Shown: positions 1-4,776 of the stretch, piece by piece | Layout of the letters: every line of letters begins with the position of its first letter | Numbering within the stretch: position 1 is the stretch's first letter | Source of the DNA: an uncultured Selenomonadales bacterium | GTDB lineage: Bacteria; Bacillota; Negativicutes; Selenomonadales; Selenomonadaceae | DNA: 6,922 nucleotides | Assembly: GCA_937901445.1 (NCBI GenBank) | Contig: CALDHY010000063.1 | Span: forward strand, 1-6,922 | Direction: 5' to 3' | Position numbers and translations under genes: made by a program | Notes under the pieces: model-generated | Database searches by the model: none | What the model was told of the DNA's origin: nothing | Seen by the model: only the letters and a program-made list of their open reading frames with translations

Positions 1-521
1 CAGCTCCTCAACCTCCACCGCAACAAGCCGCGCCGCCGCCACAGCAACAATACGCGCCACCACCGCCGCAACAACAGTATGCGCCGCCGCCGCAAGGTTA
101 CCCGCCGCAACAACAATACGCACCGCCGCCTCAAGGTTATCCGCCGCCCGGTTACGGCTACCCGCCGCCTGCGTATCCTCAACAGTCAAATATTGTTACA
201 AATATGCCGGTTGCGCCCGCGCAGTTCACGCCACTTTCAATGGAACCCGTTCAAGTCAACGATGCCAACATTGGATTAATTTTGGACGTACCGCTTCAAA
301 TTACCGTTGAACTCGGACGTACAAAAAAATCTATCAAAGAAATTCTCGAACTTTCAAACGGCTCCATTGTCGAACTTGATAAATTGGCAGGCGAGCCCGT
401 CGAAATTCAAGTAAACGGACACTTTTTGGCAAAGGGCGAAGTTGTTGTTATTGACGAAAATTTCGGCGTGCGTATCACTGAAATTGCAAGCCCCGCCGAA
501 CGCGCAAAACAACTTAAATAG
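1..521 (+). CDS. fliY: Flagellar motor switch protein FliY/FliN, C-terminal part (5' end outside window)
   Basis: The reading frame is open from the window edge (first full codon at 3) to TAG at 519-521, giving 172 visible residues. FliN-type proteins form the lower part of the flagellar C-ring, where they help set rotation direction and dock export cargo. Visible residues 1-61 use only Ala, Pro, Gln, Gly and Tyr and contain a 13-residue tandem repeat. Residues about 84-163 are a classic FliN/SpoA domain, with landmarks [32 protein letters not shown] and [18 protein letters not shown] prefer fliY over plain fliN because a long linker precedes the domain and cheY-fliO follows, as in Bacillus. 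The N-terminal CheC-like phosphatase domain that defines FliY is not in view, so fliN remains possible. An internal ATG at 204 would remove the linker and is unlikely to be the true start. Confidence 0.9.
   Translation, partial: APQPPPQQAAPPPQQQYAPPPPQQQYAPPPQGYPPQQQYAPPPQGYPPPGYGYPPPAYPQQSNIVTNMPVAPAQFTPLSMEPVQVNDANIGLILDVPLQITVELGRTKKSIKEILELSNGSIVELDKLAGEPVEIQVNGHFLAKGEVVVIDENFGVRITEIASPAERAKQLK
36..140 (+). repeat. Imperfect 39-base tandem repeat encoding the FliY linker
   Basis: Two full 39-base copies, 63-101 and 102-140, each encode [14 protein letters not shown] partial 27-base copy at 36-62 encodes PPQQQYAPP. The two full copies differ at five bases, all in third codon positions and all synonymous; the partial copy also differs only synonymously. 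Downstream, to about 185, the same residues continue as a looser [10 protein letters not shown] pattern. The segment links the upstream domain of the switch protein to its FliN domain and should be disordered and uncharged. Confidence 0.85.
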
Positions 522-523
522 GA

Positions 524-551
524 GCTAAGGGCTAGGGATTAGGGGCTGGGG
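524..551 (+). repeat. G-rich degenerate heptanucleotide repeat, copy 1 (G-quadruplex capable)
   Basis: Four consecutive heptamers, GCTAAGG, GCTAGGG, ATTAGGG and GCTGGGG, start two bases after the switch-gene stop codon. The G-runs at 529-531, 535-537, 542-545 and 548-551 have loops of 3, 4 and 2 bases, which fits a G-quadruplex motif on the coding strand and so in the transcript. The reverse complement matches the C-rich repeat at 3607-3641. It resembles the short heptanucleotide repeats known from some cyanobacteria, but no such family is confirmed here. Confidence 0.75.
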
Positions 552-632
552 ATGGTTTATAAAATAAAAATTTAAAACTTTAAGAATTTCAATCGAAAAA
601 TTAAAGGGAAGAATTTATAAACCGCCCTTAGT
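545..632. repeat. Long imperfect inverted repeat in the fliY-cheY spacer
   Basis: GGTTTATAAA at 554-563 is exactly complementary to TTTATAAACC at 614-623. Pairing can extend outward to 545 and 632 with one mismatch and several G-U pairs, using the last G-run of the heptamer repeat. The 50-base loop contains a second small palindrome, CTTTAA at 578-583 with TTAAAG at 601-606. No T-tract follows on either strand, so it is not a standard intrinsic terminator. It could be an mRNA end-stabilising or attenuating structure, or the boundary of a small repeat element. Confidence 0.45.
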
Positions 633-641
633 AAAAATTTC

Positions 642-668
642 TAAAATCCAAAAAAACCTTGCCGATTT
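642..668 (+). promoter_or_regulatory. Predicted sigma28 (SigD/FliA-type) promoter upstream of cheY
   Basis: TAAA at 642-645 is followed by exactly 15 bases and then GCCGATTT at 661-668. The known flagellar sigma28/sigmaD consensus is TAAA-N15-GCCGATAT or close, so the match is 4/4 in the -35 core and 7/8 in the -10 with ideal spacing. A start site near 675 would give a leader of about 97 bases before cheY. It would place cheY and the downstream genes partly under the late flagellar sigma factor. It is a pattern match only, in an AT-rich spacer. Confidence 0.6.
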
Positions 669-687
669 TGAAGGTATAGTATATAAT
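659..687 (+). promoter_or_regulatory. Predicted sigmaA/sigma70 promoter upstream of cheY, overlapping the sigma28 site
   Basis: TTGCCG at 659-664 (4/6 to TTGACA) and a perfect TATAAT at 682-687 are separated by 17 bases. Its -35 box shares bases 661-664 with the sigma28-type -10 element, so the two holoenzymes should not be able to bind at the same time. The predicted start is near 694, giving a leader of about 78 bases before the cheY start codon. Confidence 0.55.
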
Positions 688-757
688 GCTAAGGAACATT
701 TTCAAAGGAATTTACAGCGAGATTTTTTCACAAAATTTCGTTACGTACATTTTTATG

Positions 758-764
758 AGGAGAG
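758..764 (+). promoter_or_regulatory. Ribosome binding site of cheY
   Basis: AGGAGAG lies 7 bases before the ATG at 772. It selects this start over the out-of-frame ATG at 765, which sits directly against the site. Confidence 0.85.
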
Positions 765-771
765 ATGGATT

Positions 772-1134
772 ATGGCAATAAGAGTGTTGGTCGTTGACGA
801 TGCAGCATTTATGAGAATGATGGTTAGGGATATTCTTTCCAAAAACGGTTACGAAGTTGTCGGCGAAGCCGAAAATGGTATGAAAGCCGTTGAAAAATAC
901 AGCGAACTTCACCCAGATTTAACCACTATGGATATTACAATGCCTGAAATGGATGGAATTTCCGCCGTCAAGGCTATCAGAAAAATTGATCCGAATGCTA
1001 AAATTATTATGTGCTCGGCTATGGGACAACAAGCAATGGTTATTGAAGCAATTCAAGCCGGCGCGCGTGATTTCATAGTCAAGCCGTTTCAGGCGGACCG
1101 TGTACTTGAGGCGGTTCGTAAAGCTGTCGGCTGA
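772..1134 (+). CDS. cheY: Chemotaxis response regulator CheY
   Basis: This is a 120-residue stand-alone receiver domain with no output domain. All receiver landmarks are present: the acidic pair Asp9-Asp10, phospho-acceptor Asp54 (in TTMDITMPEMDG), the Ser82 switch position (in CSAMGQQ), aromatic Phe101 and Lys104-Pro105. CheA-type kinases phosphorylate such proteins, which then bind the flagellar switch and change rotation. The sequence and length are close to what I recall of Thermotoga maritima CheY and the Firmicutes type. It sits directly after the fliY-type gene, as in Bacillus; members of the FliY family dephosphorylate CheY-P, which fits the pairing. It is preceded by the spacer promoters and a strong AGGAGAG site. 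Its TGA shares one base with the fliO ATG (TGATG), so fliO is probably translationally coupled. Confidence 0.97.
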   Translation: MAIRVLVVDDAAFMRMMVRDILSKNGYEVVGEAENGMKAVEKYSELHPDLTTMDITMPEMDGISAVKAIRKIDPNAKIIMCSAMGQQAMVIEAIQAGARDFIVKPFQADRVLEAVRKAVG

Positions 1135-1643
1135 TGAAACGGCGTTTAAAAAAATTTTTGCCTGTTATCATCGCGCTTTTTGGCGTAACGTTGGCTCTTT
1201 TTTGCGGGACTGCAGAGGCGGTCGGAGCTTATCTTTCAGAATATGAGGAAGTTTCCCCTCAACCGACTGCAGTCTCTTGGTGGTCAACGCTGGCGTACTT
1301 GCTTAGTTTAGTTGCAGTTTTCGCCGTTGTCGTCGTTATGGCGTACTTCACGGCTAAATTTATCGGCAGCCGTTTTAATGCGCGTATGTCGACAGGCGGC
1401 GGCAAAATTCTTGAAAATCTGCCGTTAGGTCCCAATCGCTCTGTCTGCATAGTTGAAATCGCCGGCAGAGTATTTTTGTTAGGTGTAGCAGAAAATATTT
1501 CACTGCTTGCCGAAATTACAGACGATAACGCCGTTGAAAATCTGCGCGAGCGTTCGGCGGCAAAAGATATTTTTGCTCAAGATTTCGGCTCTGTATCTGA
1601 TTTAATTCAAAAAATTCCCCCTATCTTCAAGAAAAAAGATTAA
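1134..1643 (+). CDS. fliO: Flagellar biosynthesis protein FliO (FliZ in Bacillus naming)
   Basis: FliO is a small membrane protein that helps FliP assemble into its ring during construction of the export gate. The 169 residues show a basic N-terminus (MKRRLKK) with a hydrophobic stretch ending in Ala-Glu-Ala at about 27-29, which looks like a signal peptide. A transmembrane helix follows at about 52-74. The cytoplasmic FliO domain is at about 88-130, with the typical run GGGKILENLPLGPNRSV and GRVFLLGVAENISLLAEI. The tail is variable and ends in a basic cluster (FKKKD). The start overlaps the cheY stop by one base and no clear Shine-Dalgarno is visible, so coupling to cheY translation is likely. 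Position between cheY and fliP matches Bacillus fliZ. Confidence 0.92.
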   Translation: MKRRLKKFLPVIIALFGVTLALFCGTAEAVGAYLSEYEEVSPQPTAVSWWSTLAYLLSLVAVFAVVVVMAYFTAKFIGSRFNARMSTGGGKILENLPLGPNRSVCIVEIAGRVFLLGVAENISLLAEITDDNAVENLRERSAAKDIFAQDFGSVSDLIQKIPPIFKKKD

Positions 1644-1647
1644 TACA

Positions 1648-2418
1648 ATGAAGGGAGCAACAATCGACTTGAAACGAAATATTTTTTTAATTTTGACAGT
1701 CGGAATTTTTTTTGTGCTTCCAAGTATTGCAGGCGCAGAACCGCTAATTCCGCGCGTAAATCTTGAATTAGGTACAGCCGAAAATCCGCAAGATGTTTCT
1801 TCAACGTTACAGGTTATCGCCCTTTTAACAATCGTAACAATCGTACCGGGAATTTTGATAATGACAACTTCATTTGTGCGAATTGTCGTTGTTATAGGAT
1901 TTTTGAGAAACGCGCTTGCAACTCAAAACGTCCCGCCCAACCAAGTAATTTTGGGGCTTGCAATGTTTATGACTTTTTATATTATGGCTCCCTATTGGAG
2001 CGCGGCAAATGAACAAGGTATACAACCATATTTGGCGGGCGAAATTTCGCAGGAAGAGGCAATAGAAAAAACTTTCGAGCCAATTCGTGAATTTATGTTT
2101 AAGCAAACGCGAGAATCAGATTTGGCGTTGTTTGTCAACTTGTCTGAATCCGAAAGACCGCAAACGCAGGACGACGTTTCAACTTTCGTATTAATTCCGG
2201 CGTTTATGATCAGCGAATTAAAAACCGGTTTTCAAATTGGCTTTATGATTTACGTCCCGTTCATTGTTATTGATATGATTGTTGCAACTACGCTGATGTC
2301 AATGGGTATGATGATGCTGCCGCCGGTTATGATTTCCATGCCTTTCAAAATTCTGCTTTTCGTTATGATTGACGGTTGGCACTTGCTTATTAATTCAATT
2401 ATCGTAAGTTTCAGGTGA
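1648..2418 (+). CDS. fliP: Flagellar type III export gate protein FliP
   Basis: FliP forms the pentameric core of the export channel with FliQ and FliR in the flagellar basal-body membrane. From ATG 1648 it is 256 residues. It has a cleavable-type signal peptide (hydrophobic 11-28, probable cut after Ala-Gly-Ala30), an N-terminal transmembrane region at 54-95, the FliP signature FVRIVVVIGFLRNALATQN, and C-terminal membrane segments at about 186-213 and 217-245 including MLPPVMISMPFKILLFVMIDGW. The start is uncertain. ATG 1648 has no evident ribosome binding site, while AAGGGAG at 1651-1657 lies 11 bases before an in-frame TTG at 1669. That start would give a 249-residue protein beginning M-K-R-N ahead of the signal core, which is nearer the usual family length. 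It lies four bases after fliO and overlaps no neighbour. Confidence 0.96.
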   Translation: MKGATIDLKRNIFLILTVGIFFVLPSIAGAEPLIPRVNLELGTAENPQDVSSTLQVIALLTIVTIVPGILIMTTSFVRIVVVIGFLRNALATQNVPPNQVILGLAMFMTFYIMAPYWSAANEQGIQPYLAGEISQEEAIEKTFEPIREFMFKQTRESDLALFVNLSESERPQTQDDVSTFVLIPAFMISELKTGFQIGFMIYVPFIVIDMIVATTLMSMGMMMLPPVMISMPFKILLFVMIDGWHLLINSIIVSFR

Positions 2419-2419
2419 T
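2413..2419 (+). promoter_or_regulatory. Ribosome binding site of fliQ overlapping the fliP stop
   Basis: AGGTGAT contains the fliP TGA stop (2416-2418) and lies 5 bases before the fliQ ATG at 2425. This arrangement suggests coupled translation of fliP and fliQ. Confidence 0.7.
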
Positions 2420-2424
2420 TCAAA

Positions 2425-2694
2425 ATGTCAGGGGATTTAGTCATACAAATTGGGCAAGAAGCGTTGATGATTGTACTGCTTGTTTGCGCGCCAATGCTGG
2501 GACTGGGTTTAAGCGTCGGCTTAATGGTTAGCGTCTTTCAAGCAACGACTTCAATTCAAGAACAAACTTTAGCGTTTATACCAAAAATCATTGCGGTATT
2601 TGTGGCAATTTTAATTTTCGGTCCCTGGATGCTTAGTATTATGGTTGAATTTTGTACAGGAATTTTCACAAATTTACCAATGCGAATAGGATAA
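2425..2694 (+). CDS. fliQ: Flagellar type III export gate protein FliQ
   Basis: FliQ is a small two-helix membrane protein that packs around FliP-FliR in the export channel. The 89 residues are the usual family length. Two hydrophobic segments are seen at about 13-38 and 51-78. Between them is the family hallmark VSVFQATTSIQEQTLAFIPK, the cytoplasmic loop that helps close the inner end of the gate. The gene lies six bases after fliP with a Shine-Dalgarno that includes the fliP stop, and its own end (AGGA plus stop) supplies the site for fliR. No anomalies are seen. Confidence 0.96.
   Translation: MSGDLVIQIGQEALMIVLLVCAPMLGLGLSVGLMVSVFQATTSIQEQTLAFIPKIIAVFVAILIFGPWMLSIMVEFCTGIFTNLPMRIG
2688..2691 (+). 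promoter_or_regulatory. Ribosome binding site supporting the TTG start of fliR
   Basis: AGGA within the last codons of fliQ lies 9 bases before the TTG at 2701. No ATG or GTG in this frame lies near the expected protein start, so TTG is taken as the initiator. Confidence 0.6.
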
Positions 2695-2700
2695 CAGACT

Positions 2701-3495
2701 TTGACAGAAATTGATTTTTACGATATTTATCAAGGGCAGCTGGCGGCGTTTTTACTTGTCCTGACTCGTACCAGCGGGATTTTTTTAATTGCCCCTTTTT
2801 TCGGCAGTTTAAATATTCCGGTACAAATGCGCGCGGGCGCGGCAATAGCAATGGCGTTTGTAACTTTCCCCGTCATTGTCGAACATTCAGTTGTAACTGC
2901 GCCGGAAAGTATTTTAATGTTTGGCGGCGCGGTCGCGCAGGAACTTTTTGTAGGCTGGATGATTGGTTTCATTGCTTACGTTGTTTTAGCCGCAATTAAT
3001 ATGGCAGGAAAAATTATGGATATGCAGGTAGGTTTTTCTGTTGCAAATGTCATGGATCCGACTTCCGGTCAGCAGTCTCCGCTTATCGGAAGTTTTCTTT
3101 ATAATTTGGCGGTAATTTATTTTTTGGTTGTCAACGGGCACCACATAATTATTGGCGCGCTGATTGAAAGTTTTAACAGAATCCCGCTTGACGGCGTCAT
3201 TTGGAATGAAACGCTTGCAAGTTTTATAATCGATTTAACCTCCGGCGTTTTTCTAACCGGAATGAAAATCGCAATGCCTGTAACTTTTTCAATTTTGCTT
3301 GTCAACGTCGGAATGGGAATTTTAGCCCGCACAATGCCGCAAATGAATATTTTTGTTGTCGGTATACCGTTGCATTTGACAATAGGAATTTTTATGTTGT
3401 CAATGTTGTTGCCGTTTTTCGTTTTATTTTTGGACGTGATGTTTGATGATATGTATGCAGATATTACAACTGCGCTCAAACTTATCAGCCCGTAA
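2701..3495 (+). CDS. fliR: Flagellar type III export gate protein FliR
   Basis: FliR joins FliP and FliQ to form the export-channel core. The start is TTG 2701, six bases after fliQ, with AGGA at 2688-2691. The 264 residues are the normal length for free-standing FliR. Hydrophobic segments cover about 13-33, 44-60, 74-100, 128-152, 171-205 and 212-246. Family motifs include MAGKIMDMQVGFSVANVMDP and ARTMPQMNIFVVGIPLHLTIG. In some Clostridia FliR is fused to FlhB; here the two are separate, with 86 bases between. The last part of this gene (3375-3454, residues 226-251) is repeated in diverged form just downstream at 3514-3590. The true C-terminus ends in KLISP after the duplicated stretch. Confidence 0.96.
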   Translation: MTEIDFYDIYQGQLAAFLLVLTRTSGIFLIAPFFGSLNIPVQMRAGAAIAMAFVTFPVIVEHSVVTAPESILMFGGAVAQELFVGWMIGFIAYVVLAAINMAGKIMDMQVGFSVANVMDPTSGQQSPLIGSFLYNLAVIYFLVVNGHHIIIGALIESFNRIPLDGVIWNETLASFIIDLTSGVFLTGMKIAMPVTFSILLVNVGMGILARTMPQMNIFVVGIPLHLTIGIFMLSMLLPFFVLFLDVMFDDMYADITTALKLISP

Positions 3496-3513
3496 AAAAT
3501 CTGCGCGAGGTTT

Positions 3514-3601
3514 TTTGACAATAGAAATTTTTATGCTGCCAATGTTATTGTTTTTCGTTTTGTTTTTGGACGTGATGTTTAATGATATGTGCGGAGTTTG
3601 A
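3514..3601 (+). pseudogene. Diverged duplicate of the fliR 3' end (gene fragment)
   Basis: Bases 3514-3590 align with fliR 3375-3454 with six substitutions and one 3-base deletion (a Pro codon). Translation in the matching frame from TTG 3515 gives LTIEIFMLPMLLFFVLFLDV, then MFNDMCGV and TGA at 3599-3601. It therefore repeats FliR residues 226-251 with changes Gly to Glu, Ser to Pro and Asp to Asn. The frame stays open, the gap is a whole codon and three of six substitutions are silent, so it may descend from a working fliR allele. It lies 18 bases after the intact fliR stop and its last 20 bases overlap the flhB reading frame. It is too short to be a functional FliR. Confidence 0.8.
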
Positions 3602-4727
3602 AAATTCCCCAGCCCCCAGCCCCTATTCCCTAATCCCTAATTTCGATTTACAGTTATTCGCAGAAGGCGGAGACAAGACTGAACAACCTACAGACAAAAA
3701 ACGCCGCGACGCCCGCGAAAAAGGGCAGGTTGCACGCAGTCAGGAACTCAACGCCGCCTTTGTACTTTTGGCAGGATTTTTAGCAATAAAAATTTTATGG
3801 GAATACATTTACACAAATATTGCCGAGTATTCCGCGCACATTTTCGCCAATCTTGCAACAACTTCAGTTACAAGTGAAGCGATTACGGAATTATTTTTGG
3901 GAATTGTGAATTTGCTGATAAAAACGGCGTTTCCAATTATGCTTGGAATTATGATTATTGGTCTGGGAATAAGTTTTTATCAAGTAGGATTTGTTGTTTC
4001 AACTGAAAAGTTGGAACCAAAACTTGACAACCTCAACCCTATTAACGGTTTCGGCAGAATTTTTTCAAAGCGTTCACTTGTTGAACTTTTTAAATCGCTG
4101 TTCAAGATTTTAATCATAGGATTCTTTTTGTATCTGTACTTAAAAGATGAAATTCCATTTATGCCGTACTTTATTTACTATGATTTACCGTACAGCTTGG
4201 CGGAAGTTGCAGACAAAATTTTTACAATGGCGTTTCAAGTTATCGGCGTCATAATGGTTTTGGCGGCGGCTGACTACGCCTATCAACAATGGCAAACAAC
4301 GCAAGATTTGATGATGACTAAACAGGAAGTAAAAGACGAATACAAACAAACTGAAGGCGACCCGCAAATTAAGGGTAAAATTAAACAAAAACAACGTCAA
4401 ATGGCAATGAGCCGAATGATGCAGGAAGTTCCAAAAGCTGATGTTATCGTAACTAACCCGACACATTTTGCGGTTGCTCTGCTTTATGAACAGGGAATGA
4501 GCGCGCCAAAAGTTTTGGCGAAAGGGCAAGATTTGGTTGCTCAAAGAATTAAAGATATTGCCCGTGAAAATAATATCGTGATTGTAGAAAATAAACCGCT
4601 GGCGCGCGCGCTTTTCGACACTGTAGAAATTGGCGGCTTCGTGCCGGAGGAATTATATAAAGCCGTTGCTGAAGTTTTAGCCTACGTTTACAAACTCAAG
4701 CACAAAAAAATAAAGCCTGCGCACTAA
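3582..4727 (+). CDS. flhB: Flagellar export switch protein FlhB, with repeat-derived N-terminal extension
   Basis: FlhB is the export-gate protein that switches substrate class from rod/hook to filament. From ATG 3582 it is 381 residues. The family N-terminus begins at about residue 22 (DLQLFAEGGDKTEQPTDKKR), followed by four membrane segments at about 56-78, 104-132, 166-188 and 208-230. The cytoplasmic domain carries the self-cleavage site Asn292-Pro-Thr-His295, cut between Asn and Pro in this family, and the conserved ENKPLARALF. The start is unusual. Residues 1-7 come from the end of a duplicated fliR fragment and about 9-20 from a heptanucleotide repeat. In relatives such as Bacillus, FlhB starts only a few residues before DLQ. 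No ATG, GTG or TTG in frame lies between 3585 and 3650, and only a weak GGA (3568-3570) precedes 3582, so expression may be low or coupled to the overlapping fragment frame ending at 3601. Confidence 0.93.
   Translation: MICAEFENSPAPSPYSLIPNFDLQLFAEGGDKTEQPTDKKRRDAREKGQVARSQELNAAFVLLAGFLAIKILWEYIYTNIAEYSAHIFANLATTSVTSEAITELFLGIVNLLIKTAFPIMLGIMIIGLGISFYQVGFVVSTEKLEPKLDNLNPINGFGRIFSKRSLVELFKSLFKILIIGFFLYLYLKDEIPFMPYFIYYDLPYSLAEVADKIFTMAFQVIGVIMVLAAADYAYQQWQTTQDLMMTKQEVKDEYKQTEGDPQIKGKIKQKQRQMAMSRMMQEVPKADVIVTNPTHFAVALLYEQGMSAPKVLAKGQDLVAQRIKDIARENNIVIVENKPLARALFDTVEIGGFVPEELYKAVAEVLAYVYKLKHKKIKPAH
3607..3641 (+). repeat. C-rich degenerate heptanucleotide repeat, copy 2, inside the 5' end of flhB
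   Basis: Five heptamers lie end to end: CCCCAGC, CCCCAGC, CCCTATT, CCCTAAT, CCCTAAT. The reverse complement has five G-runs of 3-5 bases with 2-4 base loops, a strong G-quadruplex motif on the minus (template) strand. It is the opposite-orientation counterpart of the repeat at 524-551, 3.1 kb away. It is translated in frame as part of the FlhB N-terminus (residues about 9-20). Confidence 0.8.
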
Positions 4728-4761
4728 GTAAATAAATTTTCAAATAAAAATTCTAACACGG

Positions 4762-4768
4762 AAAGGAG
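4762..4768 (+). promoter_or_regulatory. Ribosome binding site of flhA
   Basis: AAAGGAG lies 8 bases before the ATG at 4777. It is among the best ribosome binding sites in the window and fixes the flhA start. The 49-base flhB-flhA spacer shows no convincing promoter or terminator. Confidence 0.85.
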
Positions 4769-4776
4769 AAAATTCA

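Noticed and set aside
79..279. Arg-rich open frame on the + strand
   Set aside because: It is the shifted frame of the CCG/CAA-rich linker repeat of fliY; its arginines come from reading CCGC repeats out of frame.
524..551. CRISPR-like or telomere-like repeat array
   Set aside because: Units are 7 bases, contiguous and without spacers, and only four to five per site; this is a simple degenerate heptamer repeat.
545..632. Intrinsic terminator between fliY and cheY
   Set aside because: The stem is long and mostly A/T with a 50-base loop, and no T-tract follows on either strand, so I list it only as an inverted repeat.
686..781. 31-codon leader frame starting in the TATAAT region and overlapping the cheY start
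   Set aside because: It has no ribosome binding site, and the sigmaA-type start near 694 would fall after its ATG. Its codons read through the cheY Shine-Dalgarno, so it is most likely chance.
3117..3521. 134-codon open frame on the minus strand across the fliR end
   Set aside because: It lies antisense to fully conserved fliR coding sequence, has no recognisable domain and no promoter evidence.
3376..3601. fliR-flhB gene fusion broken by a frameshift
   Set aside because: Intact fliR ends at its own TAA (3493-3495) after a normal C-terminus, and the second stretch is a duplicate of internal fliR sequence, so a broken fusion is not needed to explain it.
4185..4544. 119-codon open frame on the minus strand within flhB
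   Set aside because: It is antisense to the FlhB cytoplasmic domain, with composition rich in Phe/His/Leu typical of a shadow frame.
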